The position numbers and the translations under genes are program-made. The notes beneath the pieces are model-generated. The model was not told the DNA's origin and did no database searches. It saw nothing but the letters and a program-made list of their open reading frames with translations. Shown here piece by piece: positions 10,202 to 22,306 of a DNA stretch of 64,000 nt. Source of the DNA: Triplophysa rosa (taxonomy: Eukaryota > Chordata > Actinopteri > Cypriniformes > Nemacheilidae). The stretch lies in the NCBI RefSeq assembly GCF_024868665.1, contig NC_079891.1, positions 14,963,973 to 15,027,972 of the forward strand, in the 5' to 3' direction. Position 1 is the stretch's first letter; each line of letters starts with the position of its first letter.

Positions 10202-11260
10202 ATGATCATGGCTCTTACTATTTCCACAATCAATGTAAGAAGCGTGAAAGCCACACCAAGGGCGCAAAGTGTTTTATCCTGTCTAAAGTCTTTTAAGTCA
10301 GATGTTTTTATACTACAGGAGTGCACATTGCCTTTTAAAAAGTCTTACAAGAAATGGGAGGATCTGTGGACCAATGGACCATCTTTATGGAGCAGCTCGA
10401 ATTTTAATAAAAACGATGGAGTTGCCATTTTAATAAATAATCCCAACATCTTGGTGAAAGGTAACACAGTGGTGAGAGAAGGGCGGGCACTTTTAGCCAA
10501 TCTGACTTTTTTTAGATAAGTATTTTAACATTTTAAATGTGTATGGTTTTACGGGAAAAAATGAGAGACATGAGCTTTTAAAAGATCTGCAACACCACCT
10601 TTTAGGAAGAGAACCTTTAATCTTAGCAGGAGACTTTAATTGTGTTTTAAGTAAAAAGGACAGGAAAGGGGCTGGGGATGATTTTAGGGTAGACAAAACA
10701 ACAGTTTTACTGCAGAACACCATAAAAGATTTTAATTTGATGGACTGTTTTAAAACAATGCATCCTAGAGAGGAGGGCTTCACCTGGTCCAGTGGTGATG
10801 GTTCCAGAGCCTCTCGTATAGATTATGTTTTTACCAGAAATTGCCCACCCACGGATGCTACATTAACCCCCCTCTTTTTCTCGGACCACATCATGCTTTC
10901 GTGCACCCTTTCACTCCCTTCGGGCGTGACTGTAGGTAAGGGTCTGTGGAAATTGAATTGCTCTCTTCTACAGGACAAGGATATAGTAAGTGAATATATA
11001 GAGCAATACAAACAATGGCAGACCCTTCAGGACTTTTTCAAATCACGAGCACACTGGTGGGACATGGTGAAGGGTAAGACACAGACTTTTTTTAGACAAG
11101 CAGGGAAAAGGAAAAAGAAACACGACGTATGGGGGGGGTTGCAGAAAAGGTTGCAGCGTTATTTTAACCTTTTAAACATGGGGTTTGATTTTAAAGCAGA
11201 AATAGAAGAAGTAAAGAAAGAAATGGTAAATTTAACTGAGGTTAAAAGCAGAGGTGTGAT
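10202..11260 (+). pseudogene. LINE ORF2, endonuclease domain
   Basis: This is an APE-like endonuclease, which nicks target DNA to prime reverse transcription. Visible motifs, in order: TINVRS and LQECTL (10202 frame), then GDFNCVL, SRIDYVF and SDH (10539 frame). A frameshift lies near 10505-10535. The frame is still open at 11260, where a hAT element interrupts it. The codon at the break joins exactly to the sequence at 12328, so this and 12320-14677 are one gene. Confidence 0.8.
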
Positions 11261-12319
11261 TAGTGTTGTCACGGTACCAAAATTTCAGTAGTCGGTACCA
11301 ATACCAGTAAAATTCCACGGTTCTCGGTACCAATTTCGGTACCAAAGCAAAACACAAGTACATGCTAATTGAAACACAATTTTAGTAATAAAGCTCATTG
11401 TTAATATAAATGTATAGAAAGCAATGCCATTTTGTATACATGAAGTATAAGTTAATTGTTGCTGAAACTGCGTGCTCTCTGCTGATGAACATCCTCCTCA
11501 GTCTGCTGCTGTATAAGACAAATAGAATAAACTTCAGTAAGTCAACTGACTGAACAAACATGCATATGCAATATTAGAACAAACCTCCGTTTTTATACTG
11601 CATTTACACAAGATTACTTACATTAAGGTAACTGTATATTAAAATAATAAATGCAAGATATATTTTTCTTTAGTTTTAATGTGGCTTTTTAAACCTAATA
11701 GAGTTATCTATCCAAGACGTACACATTGCTAGTCATGCAGTTAGTATGATAGTTTTCTAGCACATAGATTGCAGATAGGCCTAAATAAAATAGGTACTGT
11801 AAACCCTACCCTGTCCTCCCATTAATTTTACTCCATTACAGTTATAAAAGCATTAAATGGTTAATAAGGACACTTGACTGGATTAGCATTGGCGCTAACA
11901 AATTAACACGCAAACAGGGATGTTTATTTTAACGTAACCTTTAACTTAACATACAGTATGCTACAACATTCATAATGCAAACGCGAACAGAATTTGAAAC
12001 TTACCGCTTGAACTTGTTAACTTAAATCCGGATGCTTCCTCGTTTCACCACAAAACTCTGTTCGTTTTATTCGTGATATGACTTTAATCTGAAGTATTTC
12101 TGTGCGCATCTCTTGTGGATCGGAGCCGCGCTTATCTGCTCATCACGTCTTATTGCGTCTATGAAAAGTTTCCGACTGACAACCTGTCAGACAGAGCATC
12201 AGTACCCGGTTGACCCGGTACGTCGGTACTACCGGGTCTTATGAAAATTAGGTACCGACAACTTTTTTATTTTTAGGTACCGACTTGGACCCGAAGTACC
12301 GGTACTTTTGACAACACTA
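11261..12319. mobile_element. Non-autonomous hAT element inside LINE ORF2
   Basis: The ends are TAGTGTTGTCA and TGACAACACTA, flanked by the perfect 8-bp target duplication GGTGTGAT (11253-11260 and 12320-12327). Both termini are rich in GGTACC/GGTACCG words. No transposase is present. Removal of the element plus one duplication copy restores the LINE reading frame. Confidence 0.92.
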
Positions 12320-14677
12320 GGTGTGATCATAAGATGCAAAGAAAAGGAAATTGAAGAAGGGGAAAAATGCACAAGGTACTTTTTTAAGAAAATCATCAAC
12401 AGAGACAAAGCCATAACAAAACTTAAAGACAAACATGGCGAGATGATGACAGAGACAAAAGGTATTTTAAACGTGGTGGAAAGTTTTTATCAAGATCTGT
12501 ACCAAGAAAAGAGGATAGAGGGGAGTGTCGCGAACGAGATATCCTCCTACATCACGAAGACAATAAAAGACAGAGGCCCCCTAATAAAAGACTTCACGTT
12601 TATAGAAATAGAAAAAGCTTTGAAAAATTTTAAGAAAGGAAAGTCACCGGGAACTGATGGACTTTCTTTGGAGTTTTATCAAACCTTTTGGGACATTTTA
12701 TCAGAAGACCTTTTTGTGATTTTAAATGACCTGGACAAACTCAATACTTTACCCGAAAGTTTTAGAACAGGAATAGTGACATTGCTACACAAAAAAGACG
12801 ATAAGGCAGAGTTGAAGAACTGGCGTCCTATAACCCTTTTAAATTTTGACATTAAACTTTTTAGCAAACTTTTAATGCAACGAATGTCGACGGTTTTAAC
12901 AGACTTAATCCACCCAGACCAAGCCTGCGCCGTCCCTGGGAGAAAGATCACGGACAGCCTAGTACTGATAAGAGACACCATCTGTTATGCGAGAGACAGA
13001 AGTATCCGGCTCGTAGTCTTAAATTTAGATTTTGAAAAAGCTTTTGACCGAGTCTCGCACCAGTACATGTTCCAAGTACTGCAAAAAATGGGTTTCCCAG
13101 GGAGGTTTTTAACGTGGGTGGGTTTGCTATATCGAGAGATAATAAGCAGAATTTTAGTAAATGGGAACCTTTCAAAAGCAATAGATATAGGTTGCGGTGT
13201 CCGTCAGGGGTGCCCGTTATCTCCTCTTCTATACGTGGCTTGTATTGAGCCTTTAGCGCAGATCTTGCGAAGGGACCAGTGGATAAAAGGACTAGACATA
13301 CCAGGGACTGGGGGACTGACAGCAAAGACAGTTTTATACATGGACGATATTAACATTTTATGCACTGACATTTTATCTATAAAGAGGACCATGGATGTGA
13401 CTGACTGGTTTGGGCGAGCGTCAGGGGCCAAACTGAAAAGAGACAAAACACAAGCACAGTTCTTTGGCCCCTGGCTACACACAGAAACCAGGGGACTTGA
13501 CCTGACAGTTAAAGCAACAGATCTAAAGATATTGGGAGTTAAATTTGACAGCAACGGAGGAGGGAGTGGGAACTGACCAGACATGTTAGGAAAAGTAAGA
13601 CAGAGACTAGGGTTTTGGCAACTGAGACAACTGACTTTGGAAGGAAAAGTTTTAATTATTAAAACTGTGATTTTACCGTTGCTTTTATTATTATGTTCAA
13701 TTTTTTATCCCCCCAGATTCTTTCTTTTAGCACTGGATAGAGAAATCTTTTACTTTTTGTGGGGGTCTAAGTGGGAGAGGCTAAGAAGAGAAGTAATGAA
13801 GAGAGCACCAGAGCATGGAGGCAAAGGAGTCCCAGACCCCCACCTGGTTTTAGGAGCACAATACACAGCATTGCACATCAAATACGCAACGGCCCCATTC
13901 AGAGAACACAAAACAGTAGCCATGGCCCGGTTCAGGATGGGGTCATATCTGAGGTCCTTGAAGATCTTAACAGTAGACTTAAGAATACCCATTGCTTTTA
14001 ATCTTCCCCCAGCATACGATTTTATTAAAAAGTTTTTAAAACATTTTAACTTGGAAAAAGAAAACATTACAGTCTTAACTAACCATCGCTCGATTCTTTC
14101 TGTTGTTCAGGAGCGGGAAAAAGTGAGCCCCGTGCCTGGGCTCACACTAGGTGAAGCGGAAAGGGTTTGGCGTGAGGTATCCCACTCAGCACTCCAGAAC
14201 AAGCACAAGGATCTGGCGTGGATGGTGGCCCATGAGATCCTCCCGGTCAGGGCGGTGATGCACTCCCGAGGAATGGGTAAAGATGCAACCTGTCCACGGC
14301 CCGGGTGTGGCAGGCCGGAGACAGTGAGGCACGCTCTCTGGGAGTGCAGTGCTGCGAGAGACCTGTGGGCAATGGCCGGCCCCCTGCAATTCCCGTGGCT
14401 GCCAGTAGGGGGGGTACCAGACTACCGCATGGTGAGAGGCGGAGCGATCCAGAGGAAAAAGCCCCCAAAAAAAGAAATAGATCTCTGGATCACCATTAAT
14501 TGCATCAAAGATGCCATCTGGACCTCCAGAAACCTGCTGGTGGGGAAGCACGTACAGGTGTCTCTGCCAGCCACTCACCAACTGGCCTCATCAAGGCGGC
14601 AGGAGTACGCCGTACGTTGCCATTCGGACGTGGGGGCAGGAGCTTCACAGGGAGGTCTCCACAGCAACCGACCCTGA
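12320..14677 (+). pseudogene. LINE ORF2, reverse transcriptase and C-terminal domain
   Basis: The reverse transcriptase copies LINE RNA into the nicked target. Counting from 12308, motifs are NWRPITLLN (171-179), LDFEKAFDRV (240-249), RQGCPLSP (299-306) and the catalytic YMDD (344-347). An in-frame TGA at 13574-13576 is the only stop before the frame resumes to 14677. Near the C-terminus (about 14293-14350) there is a Cys/His motif, CPRPGCG then HALWEC, as in the L1/Tx1 group. The length and order fit Tx1-clade ORF2. The copy looks fairly young, since it has few disabling changes. Confidence 0.85.
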
Positions 14678-15000
14678 TCGCCCGTAGATGCTCCTTCTCA
14701 GAGGATCAACTCGAGTGGAGCAGCGGTGCCGTGGTTCAAGAGGATCTCCGCTGGGACCACAAACACCTAGGATGGACTTGTTCTGGAGAGCTGAACAGAC
14801 GGAACTTTTTGTGTTTTGTTAGGGGCTCAGGCCGCTCCTGCTCAACAGAAGAGAGAGTTTTCAAACATTTATTTTATATTTGTTTTTAAATAACTTATGC
14901 AAAATGGTTTTATGGTATGTGTTTGTCCGAGTTAAAATGTGGTAAACAGAGTGTCATATGCAGTTAATTATCAACAAAACTTTTCAAAAAAAAAAAAAAA
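14678..15000 (+). other. LINE 3' UTR and A tail
   Basis: Non-coding sequence after ORF2 ends in a run of about 15 A at 14986-15000. No AATAAA is obvious directly before the tail. No downstream U2 sequence follows. Confidence 0.6.
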
Positions 15001-15010
15001 GTTTTTTTTC

Positions 15011-15599
15011 AAACTGGGAATAAACAAAACTTAAAAACTCATAACTGAAAAAGTAAATGACTGCAGTTATAATCTCGTGTTATAATGAATGAAGTTGACT
15101 GCATTAAACTTCAATTATAATAAACGAATCTGACTTGCATCGTATCTGCAACCTGTTGTTTTTATAAGCAAGCGGTGACTCATCTAAACTTCTGATTGGC
15201 CATTACGTTCATGCGCCGAGACTATGACAGGTTGTAAGGCTCACCGTTGTAAATAACGACTGTAAAAGAAATATGCACAGTGATTAGATGTAATAAGACA
15301 CTTAATTCACACTTCATTTTAATCGTAACAGTTATAACACTTTTAGTTGTATTATTCGAGGGCATTTTTTGGCCTTTTTTGTTGAATTTTGAAGGCATTT
15401 TTTGCACAAAGCCCCCATTATTCTCAGACATGGGTTGCTGCAGCTTGCCCTAATGGATCTTATAAAGAATATGAAATGTCTAACCATTAAAGCTCTTTAA
15501 AAGTCTTACCTGTTATTGCGTTTTCTTTCAGCTCAGCACATTTCAGTAATTTACCGGTTTCCTTCACATGGCTACGCACAAACACACACATACACACAA
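15011..15599. other. Unassigned intergenic sequence
   Basis: No gene is recognised. A short CA-rich stretch (ACACACACATACACAC) lies near 15580-15596. Confidence 0.4.
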
Positions 15600-16880
15600 G
15601 ACACAATTCCAGATTATTTTTTATCCAACAGCATTACTCCTTCGCCAAACTGAAGATGTTATCAATCAAATCTTGCCAGATGAGAAAATATATCATTATA
15701 TGCACAAAGCGTTTATTTTTGTAGTAATATGCACACGCTAGCTTACCAGCTAAGCTCCCTGGCCTGTTGTTCTGTCGCTTTCTCCCAGCAGCCAGAGCAC
15801 TAGTAAAAAGATACAACGCACAGACAACCTGACAAGAGGAAACTGCGCTAAATGAGCAATAATGGAAACAAATAATATATGTGGAGTCTCTTCAGATTTG
15901 TACTAATAAAAAATCTGTTAAAAATTACTGATTCACAGGATAAATATATTGTCACGGTCCCACCGTCTTGTTTATGAAATTCTAGTCGTGTGGTGGGATC
16001 GGGGCAGAGTTCTTGGGTTTTATGTGGGAAGACCATGAGATGTTTATGCCTCTCATGTGTTTTTCCAGTGTCTCCTCTCTGTTCCCGCCATCTCGTTTCC
16101 TCGTTATCCTTCCCTAAGTGTTTGATTACCCACACCTGCCCTGTGTAGTTATCCCTGGTTTGTGTTCCCTATATATACCCTCTTGTTTCTTTGTCCTGTG
16201 CTCCTTCGTTGTTCTTGTTCCTGTCCGTACCAGTGGTCTGTTTAATTATTCCAAGTCAAGTCGAGTTTTGTAAGTCTGTTATTTAGCGTTTGTCTAGTGT
16301 TGTTCAGTTTACCCTGTCTTAGTTCATCTGTGTTCTGTCTGCTGCATGTTATCTTGTTTTCTTGGTTTTTCCCCATCGTGGGTGTTTTAGTTTCTGTTTT
16401 TGTTTCTTTGTTAAAATAAAGTATCTGTTAACCCCTTCACTGCTGCCTGCATTTGGGTTCTTTCTGCCAGACCTTGACATATATTTATTGTAAATTACAC
16501 AATTCCGGTTTATTTTTATCCAGCAGCATGAATCTCTTGCCAAACTGAAGATGTTATCAATAAAATCTTGCCAGATAAGAAAATATATCATTATATGAGC
16601 AAAACGTTTATTTTATGCACACGCTATCATACCAGCTCATGTCTGTGTTGTTCTCTCGCTATCTCTCCCAGCGCACTCATATACAACGCACAGATAACCT
16701 GACAAGAGGAAACTGCGCTAAATAAACAATAATAGCAACAAATGAGAAAAATGAGAAAAAATACTTTGCTGAAGTCAAGATTTTGAAGAATCTGTCGAGT
16801 CTCTTCAGATTTGTACTGACGAAAAATCTGTTAAAAATTACTGTATAATGATTCACAGCATAAACATATTTACTGTAGAA
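15600..16880. repeat. Tandem duplication of a ~350-bp unit, split by a solo LTR
   Basis: Unit 1 (about 15600-15949) and unit 2 (about 16495-16870) share long blocks in the same order: ACACAATTCC, CCAAACTGAAGATGTTATCA, ACCTGACAAGAGGAAACTGC and AAAAATCTGTTAAAAATTAC. Unit 1 ends exactly where the LTR inserted and continues after it, so the duplication pre-dates the LTR. Confidence 0.85.
15950..16479 (+). mobile_element. Solo LTR (copy B)
   Basis: It runs from TGTCACGG to CTTGACA, flanked by a perfect 5-bp duplication TATAT (15945-15949 and 16480-16484). It has a TATA box (16170-16177) and a poly(A) signal AATAAA (16415-16420), as expected for U3 and R. It is homologous to 4981-5575 and 40764-41305. 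With a single LTR and a clean duplication, it arose by recombination between two LTRs of one insertion. It belongs to an LTR retroelement of uncertain clade. Confidence 0.88.
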
Positions 16881-17012
16881 TTTTCCCGCCACCAAAATTT
16901 CCCACAATGCTTTGCAGATCTACAGCAACCTGCTGTATACAGGTTCTACAGTAAGGATTTAATCATTTTACAGTATGCTGTAAAAACTACAGACATTTGT
17001 TACAGTGTTGTT
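16870..17012. repeat. MITE end fragment
   Basis: This AT-rich piece has repeated TACTGTAGAA / TTCTACAGTA and TTTTACAGTA words and an end ACATTTGTTACAGTG. It resembles terminal parts of teleost MITEs with CACTGTAA-type ends. The partner end is not found. Confidence 0.4.
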
Positions 17013-17154
17013 AAGTGGTGACGTAAGGAATACCTTTTTCGGGTCCAAGCATCTATTAATTTCAAGCAGGGCTACAGCTTAAACAGCTCTTTATGACAAC
17101 TTTTTACTCATATTGCATATTTAAGCAAAACATATATTAACTCAAAGTATACAC

Positions 17155-17868
17155 TAGGGCTGTCACGATTATTAAATAATCGTCTCATCGCGATTATTTG
17201 ACCTCATCGCGATGATTTCGGATCATCGCAATTATCGCACATCTCTATAGAAGACACTAGGGGGAGCTGTAGTGCATCTGTATATTGCATATTTTAGTGC
17301 ATATATTGTTACTAAAGCATGGTAATACTTGTAAAATGTACCACCACAACACAATCACCTAAAAAAAACTAAAACATATACAAATTACCTGCAGTACAAT
17401 TTAATATTATTTAAGCAAATCTCAGTGTGAAAACCAGTCTACCAAAATTTCATTAACACACAAGTAAAATTTTACTGTAGTCTTGCAAGTGAGAATAAAA
17501 CAGACTAGAAGCTTTTCTATGACTGATAGTATTTTAATGGTGGCTTCAATTCACACCTGATCGATTTACTTCATTTACAAGTATTTGGTGGTTGTATTAT
17601 TGACAGGTAAAAGCCTTAACCTTAAATATATGATGACCCAATTTTTTCCGATGTATTTCCAAGAAAAAAAACATAGTCTTGTATTCAGAACAATATGGTA
17701 ATTTCAATCGCTGAATCAAAAATGAATGAGAATTAAATGTCAAAGCTCAAAAACAGACAATTAATCGTCATAATCGCCAAAGCTCTAAAACAGATAATTA
17801 ATCGCCATAATCGCAATGATTTATTAGACAATTAACGTCAATCAAATTTCATAATCGTGACAGCCCTA
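17155..17868. mobile_element. Complete non-autonomous hAT element (MITE)
   Basis: It is 714 bp long with perfect 18-bp terminal repeats (TAGGGCTGTCACGATTAT) and a perfect 8-bp target duplication GTATACAC (17147-17154 and 17869-17876). It has no transposase. The interior has many AATCG and ATAATCGC words that may be subterminal binding sites. A second, truncated copy lies at 3508-3737. Confidence 0.95.
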
Positions 17869-18025
17869 GTATACACTACAGTCACCAGACACACGGAATC
17901 TCCGAAATCAATATTTGAATAAATTATGAAAAATAAATCGCTGACTGGCCATGTGGGATTTCGTTATGAATTAAAGGTTAGGATCACAGTTTTCCAATCG
18001 TTTTATAGCTCGCCATGAGTGTACC

Positions 18026-18368
18026 ATGGGAGCAAGGATCTCCTTAAAAAGGTGGATGCAGAATATGGTGCAGAATGCCTGCACTGACCCCAACAGCTTT
18101 ATACACCCAACAACAAAGCAGCACATAAAACACCTTGCTAAAATGAAGAACACAAATGCCTCTCTCAACACCAGCCCAGAAAAGCTTCTTGAGACACAGC
18201 AGTTATGGCAGTTATTTCACTCAGGCAGTTCCTGTTCCAGTGAAAACACTGCCACCTGCCCCATTTAATCCACCGGCAAAGAGCGTTCCTGAGGAAGTCA
18301 GTAGTGGAGCATCCTACTGGCCGTCTCTGCAGATTCTGCCACCAGCCTCAGAAACAAGGACTGAATAG
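18026..18368 (+). other. Open region upstream of L2 ORF2, unrecognised
   Basis: A short frame from 18026 (MGARISLKRWMQNM...) and an overlapping one from 18156 show composition unlike random sequence (Pro/Ser/Thr-rich, PVPVKTLPPAPFNPP). This may be the decayed 5' ORF of the L2 element or an older fused sequence. No domain is recognised. Confidence 0.3.
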
Positions 18369-18540
18369 TCCTCATATTCACACTGGTTTCCCTGGAGTGG
18401 CAGACAAATACATTTACTGTCCTGCTAAAGATTTACAACTCGTAAATCTCCTGTATCACGTAGAAAGCAATGCAATGCTAATCATCTGCGCACTCTTTCA
18501 ACATCCACTACTACCTCAATTACATTTCCCATTGGTTTAT

Positions 18541-20937
18541 GGAACTACCAATCTGTTGTAAACAAAGCAGATTTCATCACAGCTATTGCTAAACACTCTG
18601 GTCTTTCTCTTTTAGCATTTACTGAAACCTGGATCAAGCCAGAGGACAGTGCCACACCGCCCACTCTCTCAAATAACTACACTTTCTCTCACAGCCCACG
18701 CATATCATGGAGGGTTGGAGGAACCGGTCTACTTATCCCTAATGACTGGAAATTCAAACAGCTGGCACCCTCATGTGACAACATCTCCTTCGAGTCACAT
18801 GCTGTTACTATCATCCACCCTGTTAAAACTCATGTTGTAGTTATCTATCATCCCCCAGGTCAGCTTGGACATTTCTAGGAGGAGTTGGATGCACTTCTGT
18901 CATCCTTCCCTGAGGATGGTACTCCTCAGGTGGTACTTGGAGACTTCAACATCCACCTTGAAAAACCTGACTGCGTCGTTTGACCTCAAGCGAGTTCCCA
19001 CTTCAGCAACCCATAAGTCCTGTAATCAACTAGATCTTATCTACACACGATACTGCTCCACTTATCACTCCCAGGTCACCCCGCTGCACACGTCGGATCA
19101 TTTCCTCATCACTCTTGATCTCGACCTAACTTCTCCAGACACTACAAATGCCTCCCCACTGGTCACATTCCGGCGCAACCTACGAACACTCTCTCCCTCC
19201 CTCTTATCCTCTGCAATCTCCGCCACGCTCCCTCCCTCTCAACAGCTCTCTCTGTTGAATACTAACAGAGCAACCGACACTCTTTGCTCCACACTAACTT
19301 CCTGCTTAGACAGCTTATGCCCTCTTACATATAGGCCATCTCGTGCATCCCCTTCTGCCCTCTGGTTATCTGATGTTCTCCGTGACCATTGCACCACGCT
19401 CAGGTCTGCTGAGAGAAAGTGGCACAAATCTAAAGAACCTACTGACCTCAGTCTCTCTATCAGTCTCACCTCACCTCTTTCTCTGCTGATGTGTCCTCTG
19501 CGAAAACTAATATTGCCACGCTAAAATCAACAACTCACCTGGCTCTCATACTTTCTTTAAAACCTTCTCTTCTCGTCTTTGTCCGCCTGCCCCCTCATCT
19601 CTGTCAGACTTAACAGCTGATGATTTTATGTCTTTCTTCGTAAAGAAAACGACCACAATCAGCAATCAGTTCTCTAGATCCCATCCCCACTCATCTCCTC
19701 CAGGCCATCTTTCCATCGGTTGCACCTGCTTTGACCCACGTTATCAACTCGTCTCTCACCACTGGTACATTTCCTGTAGTCTTCAAAAAGGCCCGTATAA
19801 CCCAGCTGTTGAAGAAACCCACTCTTAATTCTGCACTGTTAGGTAACTACAGACCGGTATCTCTCCTCCCCTTCATTGCTAAAACTCTTGTGCGTGTTGT
19901 ATATAATCAGCTCTCATCCTTTCTCACGCAAAACAACCTCCTGGACAGCAATCAGTTTGAAGAGTGCTCATTCCACTGAGACTGCGCTGCTCTCTGTCAT
20001 TGAAGCCCTCAGACTGGCAAGAGCCGCATCAAACTCATCTGTACTTATCCTACTGGATCTATCTACCGCTTTTGACACTGTTAACCACCACATCCTCCTG
20101 TCGACCCTCAAGGCTATGGGTGTCTCTGGAATGGTGCTACAATGGTTCAGGTCTTACCTCTCCCAACATCTCAATACAGAGGTGCCTCAGGGCTCAGTGC
20201 TTGGACCGTTGCTCTTTTCTGTATACATGACATCCCTAGGCTCTGTCATTCGGAAACATGGCTTTTCCTATCATTGCTATGCGGATGATACACAACTCAA
20301 CCTGTAATTTCAGCCTGACGATCCGACTGCATGCATTTCAGCATGCCTGAGCGAGATTTCGCTCTGGATGAAGGACCATCACCTGCAGATGAACCCTGCA
20401 AAAACAGAACTGCGTGTAATCCCGGCCAACACAAAGATTCATCACAATCTCTCCATTCAACTGGGCTCATCAACCATCACATCTTCCAGAACGGCCAGAA
20501 ACCTGGGAGTGGTGATTGATGGTCAGCTAAACTTCACGGATCATGTTGCCAGCACCACCCGGTCCTGTAGATTCATCCTCTACAACATTAGGAAAATTAG
20601 ACCTTTCCTGTCTGAGCATGCTACGCAAGTCCTAGTCCAGGCTCTTGTTCTGTCCAGACTGGACTACTGCAATGCGCTACTGGCTGGACTTCCAGCTTGC
20701 ACAACTAAACCTCTACAGATGATCCAGAATGCAGCGGCAAGAGTGGTCTTCAATGAACCGAAGAGAGCGCACGTCACTCCTCTCTCTATTAAGTTACATT
20801 GGCTTCCTATAGTCGCTTGCATCAAATTCAAAGCTCTGCTCTTGGCCTACAAGACCACCACTGGTTTGGCACCCCCATATCTTCACTCGCTAATACAGAC
20901 TTATGTACCCGCTAGATCCCTACACTCAGAAAAGTAA
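18541..20937 (+). pseudogene. L2-clade LINE ORF2 (endonuclease and reverse transcriptase)
   Basis: The endonuclease part has LLAFTETWI (about 18612), IYHPPG, LGDFNIHLEKP (about 18940) and SDHFLITLDL (about 19097). The reverse transcriptase part has NYRPVSLLPF (about 19848), LLDLSTAFDTVNHHIL (about 20052), GSVLGPLLFS (about 20190) and the catalytic YADD (about 20278). The C-terminal part shows SRLDYCNALLAG, AARVV and LHWLPI, the usual L2/CR1-type ending. Several stops and frameshifts mean it is inactive. The gene is cut at about 20923 by a 7-kb insertion and resumes at 27975. Confidence 0.88.
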
Positions 20938-21159
20938 CTCATTGGATGAACTCAATTTATTTTAGTGCAGGATTTCCATCCAATAAATATGTGTGGCTTC
21001 TACTCATAAAAAACAGGCTCATTCAATGAAATGTAATTAAGTTGGTCCACCTTAATTTTATTAAATACACTTTAGATCAAATTCATAAAAAATAGATTCA
21101 TGTATTGAAATATAATTGAGTTGATCCAACATAAATTTCCCATATAACAAAAGCACCAT

Positions 21160-21205
21160 CATGGTGATCAATGTTTCCTTGAGTTGGGCTCTTGACACTT
21201 GACTT
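21160..21205 (-). repeat. Family-X MITE end
   Basis: It carries the dispersed core CACCATCATGGTGATCA followed by GAGTTGGGCTCTTGAC. The same end recurs many times across 21-53 kb in both orientations. Confidence 0.7.
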
Positions 21206-21439
21206 TATTATGTCTTGACTATATATGTAGCGTGCTATAATTGTGTGTTTTTGAAGTAATTTTTTTATGGCAAATGAAATGCATATGTAGCGTGTAATGG
21301 TGTTGGTTTTTGAACGTTGAAATTGCCATCTCAAATGGATAATGAATGTTGTAACACAATCGAACATTGTAAAATCAGGGAGTTTGATTGCATAATTTTT
21401 CATTTATGACTCCAGCATGCACTTGTGTTAAGAGTTAAG

Positions 21440-21560
21440 TATTTTGTATTTTAAATACATGCTCACTCCTGCCCGCTCCTACAACATCAGCAGATTTTGT
21501 AGCCATCTTTAAGAATTGGCTGAAAACACATCTATCTATTCTTTTTCAATGCACAAGTGT
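21440..21560 (+). repeat. L2 3'-end fragment inside the composite
   Basis: It matches 28352-28450 (ATGCTCACTCCTGCCCGCT, then AAGAATTGGCTGAAAACACA) with the same preceding junction TTTTGTATTTTAAATACATG. Both copies share the non-L2 flank, so this block was duplicated as a unit. Confidence 0.7.
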
Positions 21561-22096
21561 TCTTACAGACACATTACTATAAGCATTTAAAGAGCGACGA
21601 GACATGATTTAGTAAGAGTCAAGAGCTCAACACTGTAAACCCGAATGTTCAAAGAAATTAAACAGTTTAAGTAGTGTAAACTTAATTTTATATTAAAAAA
21701 ATTCCTAAATTAAATGTTTTGAGTTCCTGTAACTAATTCTTACTTTTGAGTTAGTTTAACTTAATTTCAACAAGTTAATTCAAGATGATTTGTTGAGAAT
21801 GAAATTCAGTTCCCAGCATGCTTTGCGTGAGACTGCATTAGGAAAGTAAATTTTGAAATGAAGTGTTATTTTATGAGTTTTTAGAAAGGAAAAAGCCTTG
21901 TTAATGATGAATGTTCAATTATCTTGGATATTTAGAAGAGTTTGTTGTATTTTTGACTTTTGGGGTTACCATCGTTCAGAAGAGTGGTGCTTATGCTTAG
22001 GTTGTGGGGGGTGCAATAGCAGTCAGCTGAACTGTTTAGGTTGTCTTAAGACCTTTCATTTATTTAGCTGTAATTAAAAAAAGTTACTTTGCTAAA

Positions 22097-22306
22097 TGTT
22101 CAAAATTAAAAGGAGTCAACAACAGTAAAACAAACTCAAAACTGACTAGTTTTGCTTACTTAAAATTGTTCAAAATTAAAAGGAGTCAACAACAGTACAA
22201 CAAACTCAAAACTGACTAGTTTTGCTTACTTAAAATTGTTCAAAATTAAAAGGAGTCAACAACAGTACAACAAACTCAAAACTTACTAGTTTTGCTTACT
22301 TAAAAT
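22097..22306. repeat. Three tandem 70-bp repeats
   Basis: Three units start at 22097, 22167 and 22237 (each TGTTCAAAATTAAAAGGAGT...). They differ at only a few bases, indicating recent expansion. Confidence 0.95.

Larger units (their letters stand above)
8561..15000 (+). mobile_element. Tx1-clade LINE (Keno-like), near full length
   Basis: The layout is complete: U2 snRNA head (8561-8592), 5' UTR, ORF1 with three CCHC knuckles, ORF2 with apurinic-type endonuclease and reverse transcriptase plus a C-terminal Cys/His motif, a 3' UTR, and an A tail at about 14986-15000. The string GTTTTTTTTC occurs at both ends (8552-8561 and 15001-15010) and could be the target duplication. Keno is a Tx1-clade family known to target U2 genes, which is why it is suggested here. 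A hAT element splits ORF2, and frameshifts and stops make this copy inactive. Confidence 0.75.

Noticed and set aside
19239..19469. Minus-strand frame opposite the L2 endonuclease
   Set aside because: Shadow of the L2 coding strand, which carries the recognised motifs.
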